Source: Brevibacillus brevis (GTDB lineage Bacteria > Bacillota > Bacilli > Brevibacillales > Brevibacillaceae). From it: a DNA stretch of 64,000 nt. The stretch lies in NCBI RefSeq assembly GCF_001039275.2, contig NZ_CP030117.1:4154001-4218000 (forward strand), read 5' to 3'. Numbering within the stretch: position 1 is the first letter of the stretch; each line of letters begins with the position of its first letter. The notes beneath the pieces are model-generated. The model worked only from the letters and a program-made list of their open reading frames with translations. It was not told the DNA's origin and did no database searches. This document shows positions 17,402 to 25,298 of this stretch, piece by piece. Position numbers and translations under genes: made by a program.

Positions 17402-17435
17402 CAAAAAAATGAAAACCGCTCCAATGAGGAGCGGT
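17402..17435 (-). terminator. terminator of the candidate small RNA
   Basis: On the minus strand, ACCGCTCC-TCATT-GGAGCGGT is followed by TTTCATTTTTTT. It begins two bases after the closing stem of the candidate RNA. Confidence 0.88.
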
Positions 17436-17636
17436 CCTTGTCGAGCCCGAATTGCTTATGGGGTTCTACCGGTTATTCTCTTTGGCTCTTCAACCTCCAT
17501 CGTAGAGAAAAGTAGCTAAAGGAATCGGTTTATCTCCATACGACTTTCGTCGATTGCTTGATCATGATTATCCACGGATCTTCGCCTCCTGCAAGGCATT
17601 TCGCCGTTTACTTACATGAATCATCGGGCTCGACAA
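17402..17636 (-). ncRNA. candidate structured small RNA, about 235 nt, sigma-G-linked
   Basis: The gene-free gap between phoH and the DinB-like gene contains a perfect 13-bp inverted repeat, TTGTCGAGCCCGA (17438-17450) and TCGGGCTCGACAA (17624-17636). As minus-strand RNA it forms a closing stem around about 173 nt, followed immediately by a strong terminator. Internal pairings are visible: CGAC-GAAA-GTCG (a GNRA hairpin), GGC-GAAAT-GCC, and CTAC..TTCTCT pairing with AGAGAA..GTAG. A forespore-type promoter ends about six bases before the stem, placing the 5' end at the stem base. I find no hallmarks of 6S, SRP, tmRNA, RNase P, T-box or common riboswitches. CsfG, a forespore small RNA of B. subtilis, is the nearest precedent; homology is untested. 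Short reading frames inside are described in the findings. Confidence 0.6.
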
Positions 17637-17639
17637 AAA

Positions 17640-17668
17640 TAGTATGACCTCCTCGCAGTTTTTCATAC
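17640..17668 (-). promoter_or_regulatory. sigma-G-like promoter of the candidate small RNA
   Basis: The minus strand has GTATG (17664-17668) and CATACTA (17640-17646), 17 bases apart. They match the known sigma-G pattern of a GHATR -35 and a CATNHTA -10. The same -10 heptamer with the same spacing precedes the YhcN/YlaJ-type gene at 28379. Confidence 0.55.
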
Positions 17669-17676
17669 ATCCATCT

Positions 17677-19011
17677 TTACAATAAATCTGCGGCCAGCTG
17701 TGCGAGCACACTCCGTTCGCCTTTTTCCAAGCGGATATGCCCAGCCAGCTTTTGGTCTTTAAATACTTCTACCACGTAGGTTAAACCGTTGTTGCTCTCA
17801 TCCAGATACGGATGATCGATCTGCTCAGGATCACCCATTAGCACAATTTTCGAGCCGTCCCCCACCCTCGTCAGGATCGTCTTCACTTCATGCTTTGTCA
17901 AGTTTTGGGCTTCATCAATGATAATAAATTGTTCGGGGATGGAGCGCCCCCGTATATACGTCAAAGCTTCCACCTGCAAACTACCCATGCCTGCCAAAAT
18001 TTTATCCAGATCTCCTGGCCGCTTTGTGTTAAACAAATATTCCAAATTATCATAAATCGGTTGCATCCACGGTCGAAGCTTCTCTTCTTTTTCGCCGGGC
18101 AAATAACCGATGTCTTTTCCAAGCGGAACAATAGGTCTTGCCACTAACAGTTTTTTGTATTTTTGCTGGTCCTCGATTTGCAGCAGGCCCGCTGCTAATG
18201 CCAGCAAGGTTTTTCCTGTACCGGCCTTACCGGTCATGGTTACTAAAGGAATATCATCACGTAACAGCAATTCGGTTGCCATCCGTTGCTGCACGTTACG
18301 GGCTCTGATGCCCCAAATCGGATCATCATCTGAAATAAGCATTTCTAACATTTTTCCGTCCGGGTCGACTTTTCCAATAGCTGAAATAGATGGGTTGCAT
18401 TCGTCCTTCAGCACTAAAAATTGATGAGGGTAAAAGCGATAGCGCGGAAAACAGGAGGCCAGTTGCAGCTTTCTTGTCGCATAGTAAGTCTTGATGATGT
18501 CGGACGCTACCATCATCTTCTGATACCCCGGGTAAATACTGGAGAACTCTCCCACAACTCGATCCGAAAGAAAATCCTCTGCGGAAATATTCAATGCATC
18601 AGCCTTGACTCTCATGAGAGCATCCTTACTTACCAAAATGACTGGTCTTGGCTGTGGCTTTCCGTTTTCCTCCTCCTGTAAGTTTAGTGCGACCGCCAAA
18701 ATGCGGTTGTCATTACTCATTTCCGTAAATTGTTTCTGAAGGCGGTGGAAAGAGGAATGATTCAATTCCACCCGAAACAACCCACCTGTTTCTAGGGTAA
18801 TGCCTGTGTGCAATTGCCCCAGCTCACGAAAACTGTCAAAGAGCCGAGATACGTACCGAGCATTGCGGCCAATTTCATCCATGTACCGCTTTTTGGAATC
18901 GATTTCTTCTAATACGACGGCTGGTATGACAATTTCATTGTCAGCGAAAGAAAACATCGCCCTTGGATCTTGCAGGAGTACGTTGGTGTCCAGTACGTAG
19001 ATTTTCTTCAA
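17677..19011 (-). CDS. ylaK: PhoH family protein with N-terminal PIN domain
   Basis: A 444-residue fusion of a PIN-type nuclease domain (residues 1-135; acidic residues in VLDTNVLLQD and VLEEIDSKKR) and a PhoH P-loop ATPase (Walker A GKAGTGKTLLALAAGL near residue 245, Walker B FIIIDEAQN near 365). PIN-PhoH proteins are thought to act as RNA helicase/ribonucleases. The start is TTG 19011 with AGGAGG seven bases upstream. B. subtilis ylaK lies next to ylaJ; here a YlaJ-type lipoprotein gene is divergent and adjacent. The candidate RNA lies directly downstream on the same strand, but with its own promoter. Confidence 0.9.
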   Translation of the reverse strand: MKKIYVLDTNVLLQDPRAMFSFADNEIVIPAVVLEEIDSKKRYMDEIGRNARYVSRLFDSFRELGQLHTGITLETGGLFRVELNHSSFHRLQKQFTEMSNDNRILAVALNLQEEENGKPQPRPVILVSKDALMRVKADALNISAEDFLSDRVVGEFSSIYPGYQKMMVASDIIKTYYATRKLQLASCFPRYRFYPHQFLVLKDECNPSISAIGKVDPDGKMLEMLISDDDPIWGIRARNVQQRMATELLLRDDIPLVTMTGKAGTGKTLLALAAGLLQIEDQQKYKKLLVARPIVPLGKDIGYLPGEKEEKLRPWMQPIYDNLEYLFNTKRPGDLDKILAGMGSLQVEALTYIRGRSIPEQFIIIDEAQNLTKHEVKTILTRVGDGSKIVLMGDPEQIDHPYLDESNNGLTYVVEVFKDQKLAGHIRLEKGERSVLAQLAADLL

Positions 19012-19133
19012 AATCTCGCCTCCTATTACCCTTCTTATATACCCTATGCAATTTTTGGAGGGATGCTCAAGTGCGGCGACGTGATGTACTACAGTCTATG
19101 TTCAGGTAGACAGAGATAGACGACCCATTGGCA

Positions 19134-19163
19134 GAATGAAAATGGACAGCCCAGAACAAAATA
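19134..19163 (+). promoter_or_regulatory. possible sigma-G-like promoter before the spore lipoprotein gene
   Basis: GAATG (19134-19138) and CAAAATA (19157-19163) are 18 bases apart and resemble the sigma-G elements GHATR and CATNHTA with one mismatch in the -10. Weak on its own; supported by the kind of gene it precedes. Confidence 0.35.
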
Positions 19164-19219
19164 CTTGTAACCCTGCCCTCCTCACGAAGGACGGCAATAC
19201 TGGGAAAGGGAGAATGCCT

Positions 19220-19816
19220 GTGAAACGGATCATGATCTGCTGCCTCGGTTTTAGCTTGTTGCTTACAGCATGCATGTCGGGAAATAAACCACCGGCGAAT
19301 CAGGCTGCACAGCCGAAGCATGCCACTCATACGCAACGCGTTCAGCAAACAACTCCTGAGCCTGCTTATAATCAATCTTCTCAAGCCACCGCTGACCGTC
19401 TGGTCCAACTGGCAACACGTGTGAAAAGGGTACACAGCGCGACTGCTGTGGTCTTGGGCAAATATGCCGTAGTCGGTATTACGGTGGACCCGAATCTGGA
19501 TCGCCCAGAAGTCGGCGTCATTAAGTATACGGTTGCGGAAGCACTGAAAGAAGATCCTCAAGGAGCGAACGCTGTCGTAACGGCAGACCCTGCCATCGTA
19601 CAGCGGTTACGTGAAATGAGAGATGATATTCGTCGCGGCCATCCTGTTGCCGGAATTACGGAAGAGTTGGCAGATATCGTAGGTCGGATCATTCCCCAAC
19701 TGCCGCGCAGTGTGCAGCCTCGCGAAGAAACCCCTTCTCAGGTAAAAGAAAAACGCATGCACAAAGAGCCGCAAGGACAAAACAAGATCAACGCAAATCG
19801 TACAGGAACACCTTAA
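19220..19816 (+). CDS. ylaJ: YhcN/YlaJ family sporulation lipoprotein
   Basis: A 198-residue lipoprotein with signal ICCLGFSLLLTAC (lipobox LTAC), then a polar linker and the YhcN/YlaJ domain (TADRLVQLATRVKRVHSATAVVLGKYAVVGI...IVQRLREMRDDIRRGHPVAGITEELADIVGRIIPQLP). Family members are found in the inner membrane or coat of spores and affect germination. The start is set at GTG 19220, seven bases after AAAGGGAG; ATG 19214 sits too close to that site. It is divergent from phoH, as expected of a yla-type cluster, and a second family member lies at 28379. Confidence 0.85.
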   Translation: MKRIMICCLGFSLLLTACMSGNKPPANQAAQPKHATHTQRVQQTTPEPAYNQSSQATADRLVQLATRVKRVHSATAVVLGKYAVVGITVDPNLDRPEVGVIKYTVAEALKEDPQGANAVVTADPAIVQRLREMRDDIRRGHPVAGITEELADIVGRIIPQLPRSVQPREETPSQVKEKRMHKEPQGQNKINANRTGTP

Positions 19817-19821
19817 AAGAA

Positions 19822-19865
19822 AAGAGGTATCCCCCCGGATTAAGCCCGGGAGAATACCTCTTTTT
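19822..19865. terminator. bidirectional terminator overlapping the metC stop
   Basis: AAGAGGTAT..CCCCGG and CCCGGG..ATACCTCTT pair in a long stem with A/T runs on both sides. The minus-strand metC gene ends inside it at 19840. Confidence 0.88.
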
Positions 19866-21027
19866 CTTTATAGACTGGTGTTTCAGATGGTAAATGATCC
19901 AAAGCTTGCTTCAAATCTGCCACCAAGTCATCGAAATCCTCTAAACCAGCTGACAACCTGATCAAACCATCTGTGATTCCCCTTGCTGCTCTTTCCTCAG
20001 CAGGCATGGCTGCATGTGACATCGTAGCTGGGTACGAGAGAATCGTTTCGACTGCCCCGAGGCTGACAGCCACAATCGGCAATTTTACGCGATCAAACAA
20101 CGCTTTTGCTCGCTCGCGGTTCCCTACATCAAAAGAAAGAACAGCCCCATGACCAGTCGCTTGTTGTGTTTGAATCAAATGACCGGGATGATCCGCCAGT
20201 CCTGTATAGTAGACTCGGCTTACTTGTGGATGCGAAGACAACCAGTCAGCCAAGCTCGCGGCTGTTTTCGTGCTCACATCCAATCGGGCTTTCAATGTTT
20301 TGAGCCCACGCATCACGAGCCAGCAGTCCTGCACACCCAGAATCGCTCCCATGCCATTCTGGATAAAGTAGAGCTGCTCCCCCAACGCAGCCTCTCTGGT
20401 TACAGCCAGACCTGCCACGACGTCGCTATGCCCTCCGATAAACTTCGTTGCACTATGAATGACCACATCCGCGCCAAGCTCCAATGGTCGCTGGTAATAT
20501 GGGGTAAGGAACGTATTATCGACTATGACGAGCAAGTTGTGATCCTTCGCGATACGAGAAACTGCTACAATGTCTGTCACCTTTAAGGTGGGATTGGAGG
20601 GGCTCTCCAGGTATACCCCTTTCGTTGCCGGTGTAATGGCCGCACGAACAGCTTCTGTATCTGTTGCATCCACGAACGTAACGGAGATGCCCATTCTTGA
20701 CAATACCTTTGTCAAAAACCGAAACGTGCCACCGTAAACATCCTCCGCTACTACAACATGGTCTCCAGCTGAAAACAACATGAACACGCTGGAAATGGCA
20801 GCCATGCCAGATGAGAACGCGAAACCGCGTGCGCCTCCCTCCAGAGACGCAATGGCTTCCTCCAAAGCCTGCCTGGTCGGATTGCCTGATCTGGCATAAT
20901 CAAATGTACCTGGCTGATCAATATCAGCCTGATGAAACGTGGAAGCCTGATAAATCGGAACCGACGACGCACCTGTGAACGGGTCAATGCAAGTCGAACC
21001 GTGGAGGAGCTTGGTTGCAAAATTCAT
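19840..21027 (-). CDS. metC: cystathionine beta-lyase
   Basis: A PLP enzyme converting cystathionine to homocysteine in methionine synthesis. The 395-residue Cys/Met-metabolism family protein has the PLP lysine in SATKFIGGHSDVVAG, the cofactor loop SSGMAAISS and the substrate segment ARSGNPTRQALE. It is second in the metI-metC pair: its ATG overlaps the metI stop (ATGA). The assignment as MetC rather than MetI follows gene order and length in B. subtilis, since both enzymes are homologous. Confidence 0.88.
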   Translation of the reverse strand: MNFATKLLHGSTCIDPFTGASSVPIYQASTFHQADIDQPGTFDYARSGNPTRQALEEAIASLEGGARGFAFSSGMAAISSVFMLFSAGDHVVVAEDVYGGTFRFLTKVLSRMGISVTFVDATDTEAVRAAITPATKGVYLESPSNPTLKVTDIVAVSRIAKDHNLLVIVDNTFLTPYYQRPLELGADVVIHSATKFIGGHSDVVAGLAVTREAALGEQLYFIQNGMGAILGVQDCWLVMRGLKTLKARLDVSTKTAASLADWLSSHPQVSRVYYTGLADHPGHLIQTQQATGHGAVLSFDVGNRERAKALFDRVKLPIVAVSLGAVETILSYPATMSHAAMPAEERAARGITDGLIRLSAGLEDFDDLVADLKQALDHLPSETPVYKEKEVFSRA

Positions 21028-22187
21028 CGTACACTCCCCCCTACGACCAAACTAGCATTTAATGCCTGAAACAAATCGGCTACGACATCATCTGGATGCT
21101 CGATGCCAACCGACAGTCGTAACAATCGATCACAAACACCGACATGCTCTCGTACTTCTTGCGGGATATCGGCGTGAGTCTGCGTCGCCGGATACGTACA
21201 CAATGACTCGACGCCACCCAGACTTTCGGCAAAGGACACGATTTGCAGATTTTGCAGGAACAATCCCACCTGCTCTGCATCACGTACACGGAACGATACC
21301 ATCCCACTATGCCCAGTCGCTTGATTCACCTGGATCTCATGCCCCGGATGCTCGGGCAAACCTGGATAAAACACCTCCGCAACTGCTGGATGCTCACGCA
21401 GCTTTTCCGCTACGATCAAGGCATTGGATTGATGGCGCTCCATCCGCAATGCCAATGTTTTCATCCCGCGCACGAGGAGCCAACAATCTTGTGGTCCGAG
21501 CACAGCACCGATTGAATTGTGCAAAAACCGGATTTTTTCCGACAACTCTTCCCCTTTTGTGACGATGAGTCCAGCCAGCACATCGTTATGTCCTGCCAAA
21601 TACTTGGTTGCACTATGTAGGACGATATCTGCGCCAAGCTCTAGTGGGCGTTGACAATACGGGGTTAAGAATGTGTTGTCTACAATCGTCAGGAGCCCGT
21701 GCTGCTTCGCCAATTGCGTTACTGCTCGAATATCGGTAATCTGCATGAGTGGATTGGTTGGTGTCTCAACAAAGATAGCCTTTGTATTTGGAAGAAGCGC
21801 ATTTTTGAGTGCACCAATGTCACGCAAATCCACGTATGAAAACGTCAGACCGTAGCGAGAGAGCACTTGCTCGAACAATCGATAGGTTCCCCCGTACAGA
21901 TCGAGTGAAACGATCAGATGATCCCCTTGGGAAAACAAGCCCATGACAGTATGAACAGCAGCCATTCCTGAGGCGCAAGCGAATCCTGCATCCCCTGATT
22001 CCGCTTCAGCGATAGTCTCCTCCAATATGGTGCGAGTAGGATTAGCAGTGCGCGTATAATCATATCCAGTGCTCTGGCCCAAGGCAGGATGGCGATAAGC
22101 CGTTGCATAGTAAACAGGAAAGCTCACCGCCCCTGTTTTTTCGTCTCTGCCTACTCCCGCCTGAATCAACTTTGTTTCCAATTTCAT
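21024..22187 (-). CDS. metI: cystathionine gamma-synthase / O-acylhomoserine thiolyase
   Basis: Makes cystathionine (or homocysteine) from an acylhomoserine; PLP-dependent. The 387-residue protein has the lysine motif SATKYLAGHNDVLAG, ASGMAAVHTVMG and YDYTRTANPTRTILEE. The start is ATG 22187 with GGAGGGAG about ten bases upstream; an upstream in-frame ATG at 22226 would lie in the riboswitch terminator and is rejected. It is the first gene after a SAM-I riboswitch, so the pair is switched off when S-adenosylmethionine is plentiful. Confidence 0.88.
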   Translation of the reverse strand: MKLETKLIQAGVGRDEKTGAVSFPVYYATAYRHPALGQSTGYDYTRTANPTRTILEETIAEAESGDAGFACASGMAAVHTVMGLFSQGDHLIVSLDLYGGTYRLFEQVLSRYGLTFSYVDLRDIGALKNALLPNTKAIFVETPTNPLMQITDIRAVTQLAKQHGLLTIVDNTFLTPYCQRPLELGADIVLHSATKYLAGHNDVLAGLIVTKGEELSEKIRFLHNSIGAVLGPQDCWLLVRGMKTLALRMERHQSNALIVAEKLREHPAVAEVFYPGLPEHPGHEIQVNQATGHSGMVSFRVRDAEQVGLFLQNLQIVSFAESLGGVESLCTYPATQTHADIPQEVREHVGVCDRLLRLSVGIEHPDDVVADLFQALNASLVVGGSVR

Positions 22188-22224
22188 GTCTGTTTCTCTC
22201 CCTCCAATAGTGTACGAGGGCATC

Positions 22225-22402
22225 AAAAAAGCCCTCTTTCCTCTGAAAGAAGGCTTTGTTTACGTCACCGTAAGCAAATCCTTCTCATCTTTCAGAGTTT
22301 GATAACTCTGCAGGAATTAGCACCATTATCTCCCTGTTAACATACAGGTGATTGGTTGCCGGGCATCATCGGGCCAGTCCCTCCGCCGCTCTGGATAAGA
22401 AG
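22225..22402 (-). promoter_or_regulatory. SAM-I (S-box) riboswitch with attenuator
   Basis: The minus strand shows the S-box core: CTTATCCAGAGCGGCGGAGG, GCCCGGCAACC, GGTGCTAATTCCTGCAG and GATGAGAAGG closing P1 against CTTCTTATC (aptamer 22280-22402). The terminator follows as AAGCCTTCTTTC / GGAAAGAGGGCTT plus TTTTTT (22226-22257). SAM binding would stabilise termination ahead of metI-metC. Confidence 0.95.
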
Positions 22403-22428
22403 ATTGCTATTCAATTCGATTGAACCTA

Positions 22429-22458
22429 ATACTAATGGATCGGCAGGATTCTTGTCAA
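22429..22458 (-). promoter_or_regulatory. sigma-A promoter of the metI-metC operon
   Basis: TTGACA (22453-22458) and TAGTAT (22429-22434) on the minus strand are 18 bases apart, about 30 bases before the aptamer. The promoter lies just past the end of the upstream minus-strand gene. Confidence 0.75.
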
Positions 22459-22475
22459 CAATTTATTTCCACCTG

Positions 22476-22934
22476 TTAATTTGCATCTTTCAAGGCGGTC
22501 ATAACTTGATTGTCCAGCTTCGCTGCCGCGTTTTTGTCATACGTCTTTTCATATTGTGGTTCTACGGAAATACGGGAACCATAAAACATAATATCACGAA
22601 CGGCCTCAATTTTGATTTCTGCCATGGCCAGCTTGAGCGGAACACCTTCCAGTCGGTCTGTTTTGACGGTAGCACGACCATTAATGGCAAAAGATGAGCC
22701 GGCACCGATTAAATGCAGGACAACTTGCGGTTCCTTCGCAATATTAGCCAAAATACGTGAGCGATTATCCACGGCAAAACGAATCGTATCGGCGCTGACA
22801 GCATACGTCCAGGACAAGGAGCTGAGCGATGGTGCCCCTGACTCATGATCTACTGTGCCCAAGGTAACAAAACGCTCCTTTTGCAAGAGCTGGAATAAAT
22901 CTTCGGAAAGAGATTGGGAAACAGTTTCAGCCAT
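22476..22934 (-). CDS. pyridoxamine 5'-phosphate oxidase family (FMN-binding split barrel) protein
   Basis: A 152-residue split-barrel flavoprotein of the PNPOx-like superfamily (ERFVTLGTVDHESGAPSLSSLSWTYAV, IRFAVDNRSRILANIAKEPQVVLHLIG). The superfamily includes general stress proteins and F420/FMN reductases; the substrate is unknown and a true PdxH role is unlikely at this length. The start is ATG 22934 with AGGAGG seven bases upstream. It lies upstream of the met operon on the same strand but is separated from it by that operon's own promoter. Confidence 0.8.
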   Translation of the reverse strand: MAETVSQSLSEDLFQLLQKERFVTLGTVDHESGAPSLSSLSWTYAVSADTIRFAVDNRSRILANIAKEPQVVLHLIGAGSSFAINGRATVKTDRLEGVPLKLAMAEIKIEAVRDIMFYGSRISVEPQYEKTYDKNAAAKLDNQVMTALKDAN

Positions 22935-23072
22935 TTCAAAGCCTCCTAACAAACGTTTTGTACGTTCATTTTACCCTTCGCCTAGCGGATAGGCAAACGT
23001 TTCCTCTCCATCTTGATTCTGGTTGTCTTTTTCCCTAGACTGGTAGGTAACGATACCGAATGATGGAAGGGG

Positions 23073-23414
23073 ATGGACAGCTTGTCGCCTACAGACCGCC
23101 TCATGCAGCAAATTGACCAAGTTCTTGAAGAGCTTCAGGAAGTTCGGAAGGTAAATGAGCGGATGCATAAAATTGCAATGTTCCTGGAAGATATTCGACT
23201 AGCAGATGTGATCCAAAATTACACAGCCCCGCGCAAGCTGCTCTGGATCAATTTCCTCGCAGGTCTTGCCCGGGGTCTGGGATTGACGATTGGTACTGCT
23301 ATCGTTTTGGCTTTCCTCGGCTCCCTCTTGACGCAATTTCTATCAATCCCCATTCTAGGGGATTACATCAGACAATTGGTGGAGTACGTCGAGACTTACA
23401 AGCAGCGACCTTAA
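23073..23414 (+). CDS. DUF5665 domain protein
   Basis: A 113-residue protein with an N-terminal amphipathic/coiled region (LMQQIDQVLEELQEVRKVNERMHKI) and two hydrophobic stretches (LARGLGLTIGTAIVLAFLGSLL and FLSIPILGDYIRQLV), matching DUF5665. The start is uncertain: ATG 23073 directly abuts AAGGGG, so a TTG at 23082 (nine bases after the site) may be used. The function is unknown; it is probably a membrane-associated protein. Confidence 0.7.
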   Translation: MDSLSPTDRLMQQIDQVLEELQEVRKVNERMHKIAMFLEDIRLADVIQNYTAPRKLLWINFLAGLARGLGLTIGTAIVLAFLGSLLTQFLSIPILGDYIRQLVEYVETYKQRP

Positions 23415-23423
23415 CGTTAGAGA

Positions 23424-24821
23424 CTAGTCTCTGTCGTCGTCATGATCTTCGTCGTCGTCATCGTCCTGGTCATTATCGTCATCATGATGTTTGTCGTGCT
23501 TTTTCCAATAGCCATACGCGTTGCCGTTGGGATGCTTATCTTTCTGCTTCCCTTTTTCTTTTTTCTTTTTGTCATCATCGTCGTCTTCATCCTCGTCTGT
23601 TGGCTTCACAGGCTCGACAATGACTTTTGTGCTTAATGCAACGTCAGCTTTCTTAACCAGCTTATCGTCTTCATACAATGCGAATTGAATCGATTTGGCG
23701 CTAAAGGAACGATTCTTGTAAGACAACGTCAAAGAAAACTCACCTTTGTCATTCGGTTCAATTTCTTTTTTCTGACCGTCTGGAGCGATCACAAACAATT
23801 CAGTATCGTCCTTTTTATTCCAGCCGCTTACTGTCCCCTTCACCTGGATGGACTTGGCGGCAGGATTGTTTACAGCAGTTGCCTTGATGGCATATTCGGT
23901 CGCTTGATCCTTGTCAGGAGCGTTAACAATTTCTACCTGAACGGATTCGGAATCAACCTTCTTGCCATCCTCGTAAACCTCGATCAAGGCTTTTTGATCT
24001 TTTGCTGCTTGTACATCCTTCACTGAAACCGTAAAGCTGCCTACGCCATCCCACAGCTTCTTCACGCTTGCGTCTTTTTTCACGCCATTATAGGTGACAG
24101 TTACTTTGTCTGCCCCCTGCTTGACAATTCCTTTTACTTTTAATTCCTTTTTCTTCGCATCCAATACAGACATCGTATGGATGATCATTTCCTTATCTTC
24201 TTCTGCTTTTGGAACGATCTTTACCTTTTCGCTATCGACCAGCTTGCTGCCTTCATAGGCACTCACGGTTACATACGGCTCATAGGATGCATCAGGAGCT
24301 TCAAAGCTGACTGTGAAAGAGTGCTCGTCGGTTGGAACGACTTCAATGATATCGGAATTCGGCTTTTTCACAACCACCTTGGTGACATCCGAAGTCACAA
24401 TCCCCTTTATGTACACCTTGTTATTTTCAGTCTTGGCATTTACGCTCACAATTTCTTCATCGTTGTCTGTCAGGCGCACTTCCAGCCAAATATCGCTGTA
24501 GTACTCGTTGTAGATACGCTCCCACTCCGCTTTGTTTTCTTCCATAAACGTTTGGAGCTTCGTATTCAAGTTGATTTCTTCTACAATGATGTACAAGTGA
24601 TCCGCTTGATTTTTCAAGAGCATGTTCAGTGTGGTTGGATCATTTTGGGCAAGTTCTTTCAGATTGTAGCGTGTAACTTGCTTACCCTCGTCGTTCATGA
24701 CTACCTTTGTGGCACTTGGACTTGCAATCGAGCTTGCATCGGCAAAAATTGGCGTCAAACAGCCAAGAATACCTGCCGCAGTCACCACTGCTAATACGGG
24801 CTTGGTCATGTACTTTTTCAA
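23424..24821 (-). CDS. secreted repeat protein with acidic, histidine-rich tail
   Basis: A 465-residue exported protein that I do not recognise. A signal peptide ends near residue 29 (PIFADA-SS). After a helical segment (NLKELAQNDPTTLNMLLK) come three Ig-like repeats of about 85 residues each (around 125-205, 215-300 and 310-395), sharing the pattern xxKGxV...SFTVS...YEdgKLVdSE. The last 60 residues are Lys-rich then Asp/His-rich (HDKHHDDDND, QDDDDDEDHDD), suggesting metal or wall-polymer binding. The start is TTG 24821, eight bases after AAGGGGG. It ends nine bases from the convergent DUF5665 gene, with no clear terminator between them. Confidence 0.7.
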   Translation of the reverse strand: MKKYMTKPVLAVVTAAGILGCLTPIFADASSIASPSATKVVMNDEGKQVTRYNLKELAQNDPTTLNMLLKNQADHLYIIVEEINLNTKLQTFMEENKAEWERIYNEYYSDIWLEVRLTDNDEEIVSVNAKTENNKVYIKGIVTSDVTKVVVKKPNSDIIEVVPTDEHSFTVSFEAPDASYEPYVTVSAYEGSKLVDSEKVKIVPKAEEDKEMIIHTMSVLDAKKKELKVKGIVKQGADKVTVTYNGVKKDASVKKLWDGVGSFTVSVKDVQAAKDQKALIEVYEDGKKVDSESVQVEIVNAPDKDQATEYAIKATAVNNPAAKSIQVKGTVSGWNKKDDTELFVIAPDGQKKEIEPNDKGEFSLTLSYKNRSFSAKSIQFALYEDDKLVKKADVALSTKVIVEPVKPTDEDEDDDDDKKKKEKGKQKDKHPNGNAYGYWKKHDKHHDDDNDQDDDDDEDHDDDRD

Positions 24822-24952
24822 TGGTAGTTCCCCCTTCTAGTCTGCCAAAATCCCCCTGCATGCTTGGGGCATGAATATTGACGGGAAATCATTTTCAAAA
24901 GTTGCATCTTCCAAGAAACCGCGTCTTATTACCTATAAAAAACGCTTGATAC

Positions 24953-25006
24953 AAAAAAACTCCACCCAACTTCCGAATCATTTCGGCAAGTAGAGGGGGA
25001 GTCTTT
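24953..25006 (-). terminator. terminator of the 91-residue gene
   Basis: On the minus strand a long imperfect stem (ACTCCCCCTC..CCGAA / TTCGG..GGGTGGAGT) ends in a run of seven Ts just downstream of the gene at 25013. Confidence 0.75.
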
Positions 25007-25012
25007 GTCCCG

Positions 25013-25288
25013 TTAGTTGCAGTTGTACTTGGGTTCACTTTCAATCGCGACCAATAAAGCTTCGACTGATTCAGCAGGGTATCGCACTTCCATGGACTGA
25101 GAGTCAACGCTCCCGAATAGCACGTACCAACTGCCTTCCTGTCGATAGCCAATATCACTCATTTGATGATCCTCTTGCAGCAATTGCAAGAAAAAAGCAG
25201 CTGTATCCAAAGCAGAGCGGTCTTCTGGTCGCGCATCGGCAACCACTTGAATTTGCAGCCAATTAAAAAGTGCATCTTCACGCTTCAC
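25013..25288 (-). CDS. hypothetical protein
   Basis: A 91-residue soluble acidic protein (FNWLQIQVVADARPEDRSALDTAAFFLQLLQEDH, then SWYVLFGSVDSQSMEVRYPAESVEALL). I do not recognise it. The start is GTG 25288 with GAGGAG six bases before it. It begins ten bases after the stop of the ylaH-like gene and shares its operon, with a good terminator behind. No motif is visible. Confidence 0.6.
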   Translation of the reverse strand: MKREDALFNWLQIQVVADARPEDRSALDTAAFFLQLLQEDHQMSDIGYRQEGSWYVLFGSVDSQSMEVRYPAESVEALLVAIESEPKYNCN

Positions 25289-25298
25289 GCGGTTCTCC

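Noticed and set aside
17438..17636. Terminal inverted repeats of a miniature transposable element (MITE)
   Set aside because: The 13-bp perfect repeats would fit, but the flanks show no target-site duplication (GGTCC versus AAATA). A promoter and terminator are positioned exactly for an RNA gene, and I saw no second copy in the window. Kept only as an alternative.
22476..22952. The PNPOx-like gene as pyridoxine phosphate oxidase PdxH
   Set aside because: It is too short and lacks the PdxH C-terminal dimerisation part; only the superfamily call is supported.
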